A stretch of 64,000 nucleotides of DNA from Liolophura sinensis (GCF_032854445.1 NC_088307.1:19048017-19112016); one strand, 5' to 3'. Shown: positions 11,501-21,405, numbered from the stretch's first letter. Numbers and translations are program-made. Notes: generated from the sequence alone by a model not told the origin.

Positions 11501-12139
11501 TGGCTTCCTCTCTGGCCGTAAGTGGGAAGGTCTGCCAGCAACCTGTTTCCTCCCATTATAATGCTGGCCGCCGCCGTAGTATAAGTGAAATATTCTTGAG
11601 TACGGCATAATACACAAATCAAATAAATAAATAAATGAATAGTATTTAAAAAATAAATAAATAATAAGTAAATTAATTGCATGATTACAGGTAAGCTGTA
11701 CGTTGTTGGTGGCAATGATGGTTCACATTCGTTGGCATCTGTGGAAATTTACCATCAGGACAACGAATGCTGGACGATGGGCCCCGCCTTGACAACACCT
11801 CGAGCAAATGTTGGACTGGCCGTGCTCGGAAAAAATCTGATGGCAGTCGGTGGGTTTTCTGGCAAACATTTCCTCAGCACGATTGAATATCTCAACGAAG
11901 ACGAGGATAGTGAATGGTGCACGTTTGTTCCCGCACAGTCACAGGTCATCACAGAAAAGGTTCGCGAGAAAAGATTGTCGGACGAGCTCGAAGGGAAGAC
12001 AACAGAGAACGGCACAAATGGTGTGAATGGCGTAGAAAATGGATCGAATGGAGCATGTGAAAATGGAGAAGTCTGTTCAAATGGTGTGAATGGCCAACAA
12101 AAGCACGTTTCTGCAAATGGGTTGGTTGCAGCTCAGTAA
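2420..12139 (+). CDS. IVNS1ABP: IVNS1ABP (NS1-BP)-like BTB-BACK-Kelch protein, 3' nine exons (gene span)
   Basis: Nine exons (2420-2545, 3511-3632, 5839-5961, 6753-6879, 7680-7919, 8467-8712, 9839-9964, 10313-10486, 11691-12139) join with consistent phases into 576 residues and a TAA stop. Order: BACK-type helical region (e1-e3), low-complexity linker (e4-e5), six Kelch repeats with GG doublets and the Y/W pattern (e5-e9), then a tail of about 70 residues rich in Asn and Gly. The family is known as a Cullin-3-type adaptor and actin/nuclear-speckle protein first found through influenza NS1 binding. Segments such as HCHNTVEMYDPATDAWELMA and NTARRGAGIGVLNGK closely match the human Kelch repeats as I recall them. 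Human IVNS1ABP is about 642 residues, so roughly 150 BTB-side residues lie upstream of the window. Another KLHL family member is possible but fits less well, because the BACK and linker exons also match NS1-BP. The gene is convergent with NUP188. Confidence 0.88.
2610..2990. repeat. 32-bp minisatellite, IVNS1ABP intron after e1
   Basis: About 11-12 units of attgacctgaggtcaggc plus ttttctgatgttcc. The period is 32 bp (starts at 2611, 2643, 2675 and so on). Each unit carries a near-perfect palindrome, TGACCTGAGGTCA or TGACCCGAGGTCA. Confidence 0.95.
3256..3460 (+). mobile_element. SINE family B, decayed or partial
   Basis: Contains agcggtagatccagggtcaa, aacttcctcgcttggcgttc, a caatgactgggtgacc block and an (actc)n end, directly upstream of IVNS1ABP e2. 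Confidence 0.75.
3511..3632 (+). CDS. IVNS1ABP: IVNS1ABP exon e2 (BACK domain)
   Basis: The acceptor is gtgttgacag and the donor is GTAAGG. The exon reads ADEDLLSMSSNDELFRLVLE and then WAKNNL, the BACK motif in which a helix ends with xxWxxxN. Its GG start completes the Gly codon split from e1. Confidence 0.87.
3660..3995 (+). mobile_element. SINE family B, full length
   Basis: tRNA-like head (agcacagttggtagagcgtc, loop cttcgggag, B box gggtcaatac), body with ggttgacccgtatcagtata, 3' part with aacaaggaggcacattacat, and a cactcacac tail. Confidence 0.87.
4210..4475. mobile_element. MITE-like element, type D
   Basis: Terminal inverted ends taattcttcaacctttt and a matching gtgaaacagttgaggg. 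The interior contains aagccctgaaactggccaat and aaattgcgctgaaatttgct. It shares these with three other copies. Confidence 0.75.
5839..5961 (+). CDS. IVNS1ABP: IVNS1ABP exon e3 (BACK end), donor inside a 22-bp tandem array
   Basis: The exon is 41 codons, phase 0 at both ends. It reads KYMLYLNADNVLTDCSQLTE and ends KKVFRKTS. It matches the human stretch with LYYSADHKLLDGNLL. The donor GTAAGTG at 5962 belongs to the second unit of a 22-bp repeat whose first unit is the last 21 coding bases. Reading past the donor gives a TAA stop within five codons. Confidence 0.88.
5941..6183. repeat. 22-bp tandem array spanning the IVNS1ABP e3 donor
   Basis: Eleven units of aagtgttccgtaagacaacag plus t. The first unit is coding (KVFRKTS). 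Most unit borders read GTAAGTG, a consensus 5' splice site, so about nine donors stand in a row. Confidence 0.96.
6753..6879 (+). CDS. IVNS1ABP: IVNS1ABP exon e4 (linker)
   Basis: The acceptor is ctggtattgcag and the donor is GTAAGT. It encodes a Ser/Pro linker (GNQSKPMGSVPRSPNIKRFS) and then SEWKVVATSQKS, which parallels HEWKIVASEKTS in human NS1-BP. This pairing is the best evidence for the ortholog call outside the Kelch repeats. Confidence 0.88.
6990..7265 (+). mobile_element. SINE family C, decayed head
   Basis: Contains ggtggcctaatg, gtacttgttgcttccttgct, ggtgttcagcactgagaggt and gtcagtataatgtgactttg. Confidence 0.8.
7606..7668. repeat. 31-bp duplication in front of the IVNS1ABP e5 acceptor
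   Basis: Two near-identical units of catatgaatattcatattc plus agccctgttttt stand in direct repeat. The second T tract serves as the polypyrimidine region of e5, 12 bp before exon start. Confidence 0.9.
7680..7919 (+). CDS. IVNS1ABP: IVNS1ABP exon e5 (linker and first Kelch strand)
   Basis: The acceptor is acatttcag and the donor is GTAGGT. It encodes DQMYSALVVLDDKMMTMTIR, a charged Pro-rich linker, then MSCARCTMGVLVVQGKLIVC, the start of Kelch repeat 1. A 31-bp sequence is duplicated directly in front of the acceptor (7606-7668). Confidence 0.88.
8467..8712 (+). CDS. IVNS1ABP: IVNS1ABP exon e6 (Kelch 1-2)
   Basis: The acceptor is ttgttgatcag and the donor is GTAGGT. It encodes GGYDRGECMDTVETYDMETN, which is close to the human GGYNREECLRTVECY, followed by Kelch 2 with LHGKLYACGGSNGS. 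Each repeat shows the GG pair, Tyr/Phe and Trp landmarks. Confidence 0.93.
8785..8955. mobile_element. MITE-like element, type D
   Basis: Ends gttcttgaaccttttcacat and gcaaaagggttggggaatt, with an interior deletion of the gaaactggccaat block. It lies between e6 and e7. Confidence 0.65.
9839..9964 (+). CDS. IVNS1ABP: IVNS1ABP exon e7 (Kelch 3)
   Basis: The acceptor is tgatttcag and the donor is GTGAGT. It reads VAALNGKLYCVGGRTAVSPV, then NTCEVYNPEENKWSNIACMN, a complete Kelch blade spanning the e6/e7 junction. Confidence 0.92.
10313..10486 (+). CDS. IVNS1ABP: IVNS1ABP exon e8 (Kelch 4 to start of 5)
   Basis: The acceptor is gttgtacctag and the donor is GTGAGT. It reads SQASVCAFNGHLVAAGGSDS, then WHCHNTVEMYDPATDAW and NTARRGAGIGVLN. 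This is the strongest match to human NS1-BP (ESWNCLNTVERYNPENNTW and NVARRGAGVAVLN). Confidence 0.95.
11408..11638 (+). mobile_element. SINE family A, nearly full length
   Basis: tRNA-like head with A box (tggctcagttggttag) and B box (gagttcaag), body, then tgaaatattcttgagtacgg and an (AAAT)n tail. It sits about 50 bp before IVNS1ABP e9. Confidence 0.88.
11691..12139 (+). CDS. IVNS1ABP: IVNS1ABP terminal coding exon e9 (Kelch 5-6, Asn/Gly tail, stop)
   Basis: The acceptor is catgattacag and the stop is TAA at 12137-12139. It encodes KLYVVGGNDGSHSLASVEIY and the sixth repeat (AVGGFSGKHFLSTIEYLNED). A tail of about 70 residues follows, containing NGTNGVNGVENGSNG and CSNGVNG. As I recall it, the human protein ends soon after its sixth blade, so the tail looks lineage-specific. 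A SINE ends about 50 bp upstream of this exon. Confidence 0.93.
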
Positions 12140-13469
12140 AGCACCACAAAAGAAATCGAAACAACGGTCACATTGTCAAAATTGTGACCTATAGGGTATT
12201 GTGTTACCTCCCTTTGGAAGGTGGAAAAAGTCCCCTGTCAAACCTTTGTGCTCACTTTCATTGAAAACTTTACATCACTTCCTATTGAGGGAATTCTGGG
12301 ATATTAGTTTTGTAGATTTTGACATGGGTGAATTTTGAACTTTAAAAAAAGTTTGAAAAGTTTTTCCTTGTGTGTGTTTGTATCAATGTGAATTTTATCG
12401 TGTTTTATATCTTTTGAAAACATCATCATACACTGAACTCAATCGATTATAGGTAACAAGAGGTTATTAAAATCAATTGAATTAGTGAAGTAGTTTACTG
12501 GAGATGCTAATTGTTAAATTGCAATGACATAGAACAGTAAAGTTGGTGTAGTTGTACATGAAGAATTTATTTTATGCACACTTTCCATTGTTAAAATTCT
12601 ATGTCTGGCTTTTCCTGTGCTGTGTTTTGTTTTTAAAGATCTGGTACATTTAAACATCTCTACTTCAGTTTTTGTTTTTAAAAGAAAATGAAATAGCCAA
12701 GATTTTGTGTCTTGGTTCCTGTATTTTAATTTGTAATGACCCTTGTACTTGTATTTTCCCCGAGTGTGCTTACATGTAGTTTTTCAGGCTGTTTTTTGTG
12801 TCTTAGTAACATAATTTTGTGTGTTTAGTTTTTCAGGTTCATTGAATTTCAGTGTTTTTTTTTTTTTTTTTGTTTATTGTCATATATTGCAAGGTCATGA
12901 AGTATTTATCGCAATTTTTCAAACTATTTCAATCTGTCTTGTCACATAAAATCCTGGATGTTTTAATATGAAAATGGGTGATGATAAGCTGTGAGTACAA
13001 ATGAATCCTTCAAAGCAAACTACGTTACTGATTATTGTTTTTTTGACATACGCATTGAGTTTTGTTTTCAACAAAGAAGCGCAGCCATCCAAGGCATCTG
13101 ATTGTGATTTCACAAAGTGATTTTTAGTTCAAGTCAAAATTCGAAATGTGGTTTCAGCACTTGTTGTGAAGATGTGAATTGTAGATGAGGAGAACTTATC
13201 AACAAATTTGTCAAAATTTAAGCCGCTGCTCCATAGGGAAATTAAGATTTTATAGTTTTACTTGACTGATAAAATCACTTTGCAGAATCTGCTGCTGTTC
13301 ACCCAGTTATGATTTTGGTGATCCCTTAATGATCTCTTTAGGTAGAATTTTCATTACATTATAGTGCTTTAAACCAACCATCAGGTCAGTACGTAAACTT
13401 CTAGAAGTGCACAGAAACAAAGCTGACAGGCTGTTGTGTGAGGTTGAACAGATTAAAACTAAACAGTGG
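12140..13469 (+). other. IVNS1ABP: IVNS1ABP 3' UTR region, polyadenylation site unresolved
   Basis: T-rich non-coding sequence directly after the stop. ATTAAA occurs near 12466 and 13452, but no canonical AATAAA with a clear GT-rich follower is decisive. The 3' end cannot be placed from sequence alone. Confidence 0.4.
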
Positions 13470-13685
13470 GGTTCGCCAGCCTTCTACAAATGGAAGCAAA
13501 TCTTGTAACTGATAAAACAGCAGTGCCCTCTATCTGTTTGAATAACAGTGTCAGCTTTTATTATTCATGATTACTGGTGATGGTATTGAAATTTGTGGTG
13601 TTGTTATTTAAGTAGGTATAGGGCACTACTGTTTTATCCGTTACAAGATTTTCTTCCTTTTGCAATGGGCTGGCGGACTCCATTG
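13470..13685. repeat. Imperfect inverted repeat, arms about 65 bp
   Basis: The left arm includes aatcttgtaactgataaaac and agcagtgccct. The right arm is its reverse complement (agggcactactgttttatcc and gttacaagatt), flanked by matching cgccagcc/ggctggcg ends. The loop is about 85 bp. It could be a foldback or MITE-like insertion, or a hairpin in the 3' UTR. No gene is seen. Confidence 0.8.
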
Positions 13686-16600
13686 AATTTTTCATTTGCT
13701 GGGCAAGTTTTGTGCGGGGATAATCCAAGTACCGGTTGGCCAGGCCCGCATATTTAATGATCAGTGTCTGTGACATGACATTCCAGTGAGTCTGCACTAT
13801 GAGGAAACACCTATCTGATATAACTGTAATAACATTGAAGATGACCAAACCCTAATGCCAGCAAGCTAAAGAACAGACTCCAAAGACTAAGCTAAAGTAG
13901 TGGTACAGTTCATTGATTTGCTGTGTAGTCAAGTGTTTCAAAAACGATAGCTAGACATCAACCAATCAGCTGCCTGCTCAGAAAGCCAATCAACATTGAT
14001 TTTGCTTCTGCTGATTTTGTTGGGGTTTTTTTGTTATTGGTTAATATCTGTCCATTATTTCTTTGTGATGTCAACTTCCTTGGAAATGTGAACGTTTGAC
14101 TCAAACCAACCAAAAAGTTTAAGTTCAGGAAATGCACCTCATTGATTCCATAAGAATAGTTAAAACAGTTGGGCATGCTCTGCTTACAGTTATGTGTTGG
14201 GCGAAAGGTCACATGGGTTAAAAGGGCAGGCAAGTATTAAGCGAGGTGTAGAGGGGCAGAAAAGGTGAAATTAGTCCCGATATAAGAAGTTTTATTTAAT
14301 GTTTTACAGGTGGAAATGAATTATGGGAGTTGAAAAGATTCAGCTGCAGATTTTGTGGAAAGTCGTGTTTCAATGAAAGTCACGTCACTTGACCAAATTC
14401 TCAACTGTAGGACTCCCTTAAGATTATGCTTTATAGGTATTAAATGAATTTTAAGTGTGGGAGAAAACATTTTGGTCCCCATAGTAACATTGTCCAGTAT
14501 TGGAGATTTTACAGTCCCATTTCTGGTGAACTGCAAGGGTAAGCTGAAAACTTTTCAGCCCGAGGTATTTTACAGAAAAATTGGCAGGACATGGTGATGT
14601 GTCTTGTATGATTACTCAGAGAGTGTAATGATCTTAATGACTTGTGACTTCCTTGATATATCCATAATGAGATTCTTAATTAAGAATCAACATACAGAGT
14701 GGATAGGATGACTCTTAGTACCTCAGGCTGGGAACTTTTCGGTCTTCGCCTTTACACGTACCGTCTTACATTGTACAAGAGAACTGTTCTTTTTTTTTAG
14801 TTTTACATGGAAATGAATTATAATTTACATGATGGATCTCTGAGAGTATTTTGACACAATTTAAATGGAAAGATATGTTTGTGTTTTTTTCTCAATTGTC
14901 AAGAGTTTCAAGAACAAGCGTTTTCAACGTTGTACATGTACTGGTTTGTAAATTTATGTCACAAGGCGAAGAAGGCCGCCCTGTAAGATTTAATTTGAAT
15001 TGTTGGTGATGAGTGATAAAAGAGAAATAAAAGTTTGTGTTTTTAATAAACCTCTACAGAAGGAACACCACAGTGAGGCATCGATTCTGAACTTAAGCCG
15101 CAAAAAGCATGCTTTTTTTTATGCTGCAAACGTGTATCTCTTGGGTAATGCGATGTCTTTTCCTCCTAGAGACTGTCCATTGCAAAGAAATGTTGGTAAT
15201 TGATAGAGTGTGAGTAGCTTTTAATTCTGTGGTCTTAGCGCTTGAAAGAGTAGACAGTATCTTATTAACACTTGTAGGACTAAATACATTTCTATCATTA
15301 AGTATTGCAAGAGAGATTAGTATTAATTTTTCAGTTTTTTTTTGGTCTCCTCGAATAAAGTAGATTAAGAAATTGTTTCCAAGATAACTGTCTGGAGCTG
15401 AGTCCTCAACACCACATCTCGTTGGTGTCAAAATTTGAAATACAGTTTAAGAACTTAGTTTGGGCTCTGGACATTACATTTTTTATATCATCAATATAGT
15501 CAAGACAAATGGATCAAACTTTCAACTTCCAATACCAAACACGCAAGAGGTTGTAAATTTTGACTAGAGTGAGAAATGGCTTTTTGGAATCGGCCCCAGA
15601 GCCCTGATGTTTGGGGATTCATCTGTGTTGGTGACTATTATACTATTGATTTTCTATGGGGTATTTGTCTGCAAGATGTATTTCTCTTTTTATCATCTTT
15701 CAAAGTTTGTCTCTACACAATATAGCTGCATTAATGCCAAAGCGGCATTGTCCTGCTTCTTGACATTTTTAAGTTGTTTTGCCTCTCTTCCGATGACCTG
15801 TGAGGTTGTCTTATTTTTTTTTTCTTGCATCAAACAGATGTGCATGAAGTCTTTACCCTTCTCAGTTTACTTCTATCATTCCCCTGATATCCGAACGGTT
15901 GTGCACATTTGGTATCTTTTAGATTGTTTTCCTTTCATCTGATTGTCTAATACTGACATAAATTTGCATGTTCATTATGTTGCATCCTGGGAAATTACAT
16001 AAGAACACGATTCCTCTTGATCCTTCTTCAAATCCTACATTTGTGACCATATTACACGAAGTCCTTGTTGATTTGTGGGGAAGGTGTGGTGATAGTGGGA
16101 AAAGGGAGGGGGGTGGGGGGGGGGTGTTCTTGACTGAAAAAATTCATAGAAGTGTGATTGTATATTTTCATAGATAGATTTTGATGGGGGTAGGGTTGTA
16201 AAGTGAGATATTTTTCCAGCAGTTCAAGAGAGAAATTACTACACTTGTATGAATGTGCTTCGCATTGCTCTCTCTCTCATTTTTGATTTTGTCATACTCA
16301 ATTGGGGAACTGAAAGTCTTGTGACCCTGTATTAGCTTACTGGTCCCCTTTTGTTCTCTTGGGCCCACACTGTTGTGAACCTGCATTAGCTTACTGGTCC
16401 CCTTTTGTTCTCTTAGTCCCACGCTGTTGTCAGCCTACAAGGTTTTGCATGTGCTCTAGATAACACCTAGATATTAACGTACACAGGTTCTGCTAGCTTC
16501 CTAGTCCAAAATGATAATTTCTTACTTTAGAATTTCTTTTGATGTGAAAGATACCCATAGTATAAACATGGGAAATGTGAGATGAAGCAGTGATATTAGT

Positions 16601-17084
16601 ATAGGTTTCAGATATTAAAGATCATTTGGTTTTTCATAGGTGAAATTCCATAGTTCAGTGCAGAACTTTGTCAACAGTGGAGGATTGAGTGTGATGGTTT
16701 TCAAAGAGATCTGTCTGGTTTACTCTTAGTAAAACTTGAAGTTCAGTGTAAAAACATGAATAAAATAACAGGTTATTTGCACAACTTAAGAACATCTTTT
16801 CAGGTGAGTCTTAAAGGCTATAGGTTTGTGTGTTTGTAGCCTTAGACAATCAGTTACCAAACGTTAGAACGACACCACTTACTGTTGAAGTGTTCACCAC
16901 GATATTGAGGGCATGTGATATAAATGTAAAGAGAAGAAAACTCTGGGCTGATCTCAGTGACTGGATACGATGAAATTTGTTATTACCTGCAAGTGCGAAA
17001 ACACGTTTTTTTGGGTCAAATAAAAATGTTAAACCATATGCTTGTGTTATCTGTCTTGTTCATTGTTTAATACAAATACAGCTT
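13686..17084. other. Intergenic stretch without a recognised gene
   Basis: I see no exon pattern, transposase or RNA gene here. Short open frames look random. The exception in structure is a two-copy tandem repeat of about 57 bp at 16321-16438. AATAAA motifs near 15025 and 15044 could belong to a long IVNS1ABP 3' UTR, but that is speculative. Confidence 0.4.
16321..16438. repeat. Two-copy tandem repeat of about 57 bp
   Basis: The segment with attagcttactggtcccc and ttttgttctctt occurs twice in direct tandem with few differences. It is intergenic. Confidence 0.8.
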
Positions 17085-17200
17085 GTGGATGGCCATGGAT
17101 TTCCCTCGGTTCCCACCCACCATAATGCTGGCCGCCGGCGTGTAAGTGAAATATTCTTCAATACAGCATAAAACACCAATCAAATAAATAAATAAATCAA
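17085..17200 (+). mobile_element. SINE family A, 5'-truncated
   Basis: Only the 3' half is present (ccaccataatgctggccgcc to aaataaataaata). Confidence 0.85.
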
Positions 17201-17565
17201 TACTTGGTCTGCTTGTCTCGTAAGCAGAGCGAGAGAGGAAAACCTTATCCTTCATTGCTAATGTTGACTTGGAACACCTTTTTTAGTGTTTACAAGTGGA
17301 CTACGAATGTCGGATAATTGTGTAGCCCAGCCTTCTTAGCCCATCTCTCGCCAGTCAGAAACGTTTCTGCATTAATTTAATATATATATACTGTATAAAT
17401 TGGAGTACAGGGATATGAATCTGTTGACTTCCTTTACAATGAGCAGTGAAGATAATTTGTTTGTGCCATGTTTGAAGTTTTAATCTCCCATTGTCAAATC
17501 AACAATTTTTGGTCATGCCAAGACTCCAATGACTTGGCTGCAGCTTTACATCAGCAGACTTGTCA

Positions 17566-19105
17566 GGTAGCTTTCCTCAATCCCATCAGGTAGCTTTCCT
17601 CAATCCTGAATCCCATCAGGTAGTTTTCCTCAATCCCGTCAGGTAGCTTTCCTCAATCCCATCGGGAAGCTTTTCCTCAATCCCGTCAGGTAGCTTTCCT
17701 CAACCCCGTCAGGTAGTTTTCCTCAATCCCATCAGGTAGCTTTTCCTCAATCCCATCCGGTAGCTTTCCTCAATCCCATCAGGTAGCTTTTTCTCAATCC
17801 TCAATCCCATCAGGAAGCTTTTCCTCAATCCCATCAGGTAGCTTTCCTCAATCGTCAATCCCATCAGAAAGCTTTACCTCAATCCCGTCAGGTAGCTTTT
17901 CCTCAATCCCATCAGGTAGCTTTCCTCAATCCCATCAGGAAGCTTTTCCTCAATCAGGTCAGGTAGCTTTCCTCAATCCCATCAGGTAGCTTTCCTCAAT
18001 CCTCAATCCCGTCAGGTAGCTTTCCTCAATCCTCCATCCCATCAGAAAGCTTTTCCTCAATCCCGTCAGGTAGCTTTCCTCAATCCCATCAGGTAGCTTT
18101 CCTCAATCTCATTCGGTAGCTTTTCCTCAATCCCATCAGGTAGCTTTCCTCAATCCCGTCAGGTAGCTTTCCTCAATCCCATCAGGTAGCTTTCCTCAAT
18201 CTCATTCGGTAGCTTTTCCTCAATCCCATCAGGTAGCTTTCCTCAATCCCGTCAGGTAGCTTTCCTCAATCCCATCGGGAAGCTTTTCCTCAATCCCCTC
18301 AGGTAGCTTTCCTCAATCCCTTCAGGTAACTTTCCTCAATCCCATCAGGGAGCTTTTCCTCAATCCCGTCAGGTGGCTTTCCTTAATCCCATCAGGTAGC
18401 TTTCCTCAATCCTCAATCCCGTCAGGTAGCTTTCCTCAATCCCGTCAGGTAGTTTTCCTCAATCCCATCAGGTAGCTTTCCTCAATCCCATCAGGAAGCT
18501 TTTCCTCAATCCCGTCAGGTGGCTTTCCTCAATCCCATCAGGGAGCTTTTCCTCAATCCTCAATCCCATCAGGAAGCTTTTCCTCAATCCCATCAGGTAG
18601 CTTTCCTCAATCCCATCAGGTAGTTTTTCCTCAATCCTCAATCCCATCAGGTAGCTTTCCTCAATCCCGTCAGGTAGCTTTTCCTCAATCCTCAATCCCG
18701 TCAGGTAGCTTTCCTCAATCCCATCAGCCTCCGTGGCTCAGTCGGTTAGCGCGCTAGCGCAGCGTAATGACCCAGGAGCCTCTCACCAATGCGGTTGCTG
18801 TGAGTTCAAGTCCAGCTCATGCTGGCTTCCTCTCCGGCCGTAAGTGGGAACGTCTGCCAGCAACCTGCGGATGGTCGTGGGTTTCCCCCGGGCTCTGCCC
18901 GGTTTCCACCCACCATAATGCTGGCCACCGTCGTATAAGTGAAATATTCTTGAGTACGGCGTAAAACACCAATCAAAAAAAAAAAAAAAAAAAAAAAATC
19001 AATCCCATCAGGTAGCTTTCCTCAATCCCGTCAGGTAGCTTTCCTCAATCCCATCAGGTAGTTTTCCTCAATCCCATCAGGTAGCTATCCCATCACGTAG
19101 CTTTC
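17566..19105. repeat. 23-bp minisatellite, intergenic, interrupted by a SINE
   Basis: About 55-60 units of ggtagctttcctcaatccca plus tca, with 24-bp and 30-bp variants (extra T, extra cctcaat). A full-length SINE interrupts it at 18727-18999 and the same unit resumes after it. Confidence 0.96.
18727..18999 (+). mobile_element. SINE family A, full length, inside the 23-bp array
   Basis: Complete head (gcctccgtggctcagtcggt), body, 3' module and a poly-A-like tail. It is flanked on both sides by tcaatcccatca, a possible target-site duplication, but that sequence also occurs in each array unit. Confidence 0.93.
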
Positions 19106-19289
19106 CTCAATGCCCTCATTGCTGTTGTATTCATGAAACTTGAATGAGTAAAAACAGCACAATGATCCTGATGCAGACAGATTCACAGTGCTGCCTCACT
19201 GGAAGGCCATGCTGAAGACACCAGGCATGGTGTCCAAACTCAATTCCTTCACCCATAAATCTGCCTGCCACGATATAAATGAACAAGAG

Positions 19290-20355
19290 TTCAGGTGAAT
19301 GCAACATATGCTCCAAACAATGCATTTGTCTGAAATATATAAAATACCAGCAGCATTGTGGTATAACCCGAAGGAAGTCTTCATGGGTGTTGATGACAGG
19401 TATGTAGTTACCATGACTCTGCGCAAGTGGACAAGTGTGTCCACCACAAATGAAAACTTTGTGCCGAACAGAGTTAGAGTGGTAGCCCAGACACGAAATC
19501 ATTTCTATTTATACAATATATGTAAGGAAAACAGCTACCCGGTTACCATGACAACTGTGGGTTTCCCCCGGGCTCTGCCTGGTTTCCACCCACCATAATG
19601 CTGGCCGCCGTCGTATAAGTGAAATATTCTTGAGTACGGCGTAAAACACCAATCAAATAAATAAATAAATAAACCATGACAACTGCGAAACTAGACAAAT
19701 GTGAGTCGTGACACATTGTTTTCTGTGTACTTATGCATCCACCAAAACTCTGCTTGGAAAACAGCTGATGTTGTAGCCGGGACACAAAATTGTATATATG
19801 TATATAGTATACATCAGGGAAACTATATAGCTATCTGGTTACCATGACAACCACAAAAATGGACAAATGTGAGTTGCGACACTGTATCCATCAAAAATTA
19901 AAACTCTGTGGAAAACTGTAGGAGTTATAGCTCAGACACAAAATCTTATCCATTTATATAGCACATGTATACCTAGGGAAGATGGCAATCTGGTAGCCAC
20001 GTCAACCACAGGAATAAACAAATGTGAGTCGCGACACAGTCATCTGTGTATGTATGTACCCACCAAAAATTAAAACACTACACAGACACCAGTTGGAGTT
20101 ATAGCCCAGGCATGAAATCATATCTATTTATATAGTATATATCAGGGAAACTATCTGGCTATCTGGTAACCATGACAACCGCAGAAATGAACAAATGTGA
20201 GTTGCGACACATTGGCATTTGAGTGTCTATGTATCCACCAAAAATTAAAACTCTGTTGAAAACTGTTGGAGTTACTGCCTGGACATGAATACAGAAGTAC
20301 GGACAGACGGATAAAATCGCTGTAACATAATTTGCTCCGTCTGTTGGCAGGGGCG
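19290..20355. mobile_element. Pearl/Helitron-like non-autonomous element, copy 1
   Basis: Four to five divergent core units of about 160-170 bp (accatgacaaccgcagaaat, tatccaccaaaaattaaaac, agttatagcccagacatgaa) are followed by a gacggacagacggat tract and a terminal ggggcgtataaaaa. The left end (gttcaggtgaatgcaacata) is shared with copy 2. Tandem cores plus an ACGG microsatellite are typical of bivalve pearl elements. A truncated SINE is inserted at 19556-19673. Confidence 0.6.
19556..19673 (+). mobile_element. SINE family A, 5'-truncated, with target-site duplication
   Basis: Starts at gtgggtttcccccgggct and ends in (AAAT)n. It is flanked by accatgacaactg on both sides, a clear 13-bp duplication of the pearl-like core sequence. 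Confidence 0.92.
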
Positions 20356-20587
20356 TATAAAAACTCGTGAGTACGGCGTAAATACAACACTCAAATAAAT
20401 ACTTTTCCTATCCCTTTCTTGTCATCACCTTCATCACCATGAAGCAACGAATGTCTCAATATTGTTAGTTTTAAAGTCTTGTATTTTAAAGGCCGATGCT
20501 GGATACGATCCTGAGCTCCCTGACAGTTAGCATGGTTCTAAATATTCAATGGGGAAAAAAAAACTACTTGACTTAATCTTGATTTAC

Positions 20588-20695
20588 TCCATTGGTGTTC
20601 ACAGTGAGTTTGGCCAGCATTATGGGAAACCCACGACCATCCGTAGGTTGCTGGCAGACCTTCGCACGTACATCTGGAGAGGATACGTCTGGAGA
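20588..20695 (-). mobile_element. SINE family A fragment
   Basis: Reverse orientation piece (attggtgttcacag, ggccagcattatggg, cccacgaccatccgtaggtt), lacking the head. Confidence 0.75.
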
Positions 20696-20976
20696 GGGAA
20701 AGGCAAGAAACAAAGACTCACAAATACAGTTAATTTACAGTAAATTTCTTTCATTTCTTTTAAATTCTGAACACTTTACTTACAACTATGAACAGACAGG
20801 GTAATCAAGGCCTACTTTTTGGGATAGTACCCTCAACAGAATAGTATCCAAAAATAATTTTAAGATTACCACTAACAAATGCACTTTTGTGATTTCCTTG
20901 GATGATTTAATGTCCCAATGAAAAATAATGGGACTGTCCTGATTTGCACACAACCCTTTCCTGTCTTTCAATCTGT

Positions 20977-20982
20977 TTTATT
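20977..20982 (-). promoter_or_regulatory. NUP188: Candidate NUP188 polyadenylation signal AATAAA
   Basis: AATAAA on the minus strand, about 575 bp past the NUP188 stop and just before an AT/A-rich tract. It is only a candidate; other A-rich signals are possible. Confidence 0.25.
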
Positions 20983-21049
20983 TATATATATATATATTTT
21001 TTTTTTGCTGCAGCAGCAATGCCACCACATTGTCACTGTAGAATGGCAT

Positions 21050-21405
21050 GACCATGTGACCCCAAGACTGACAAGATTAGACCCCTCCTGGGTGCTACCT
21101 TGCTTCAGGTATCCATCCACTTGTGTCTTTACTGGTAAAACAGCTGGTTTGGAAGATTCCTCAACTTCAGTCAAACACTTCCCGCACAAATGTTTCCACA
21201 AGTTTGCTGAACGTTTATGACTGTAATGTCATCTAAATGAATAATCCAAAGGATCATTAACTTGATCGTCACAGATCAGAAGGTCAATCAATAGGGTAAT
21301 TTTTTGCAAAACTTGCACCTTTACTGGTAAATGTTGTTCCACAGGGCTCTTCCCTGAACGTCCCGCTTGAATGCCTTCATAAGTCTGCAGAAGGTTTATG
21401 ACAAA
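21050..21405 (-). repeat. Decayed tandem copies of NUP188 C-terminal coding sequence
   Basis: Downstream of the stop, on the minus strand, 21215-21175 reads FSKLVETFVREVFD and then TGA. That closely follows the real CKLVEAFVRKVLG and its stop. At 21395-21356 a more decayed copy reads FCRLMKAFKRDV. At 21112-21055 the sequence YLKQGSTQEGSNLVSLGVT resembles the YLKRG segment of w48. Repeat spacing is about 180-210 bp. Confidence 0.8.

Noticed and set aside
13561-13848. 95-codon minus-strand frame with KYAGLANRYLDYPRTKLAQQ
   Set aside because: It overlaps one arm of the inverted repeat, has no recognised family and no splice context; too weak to call a gene.
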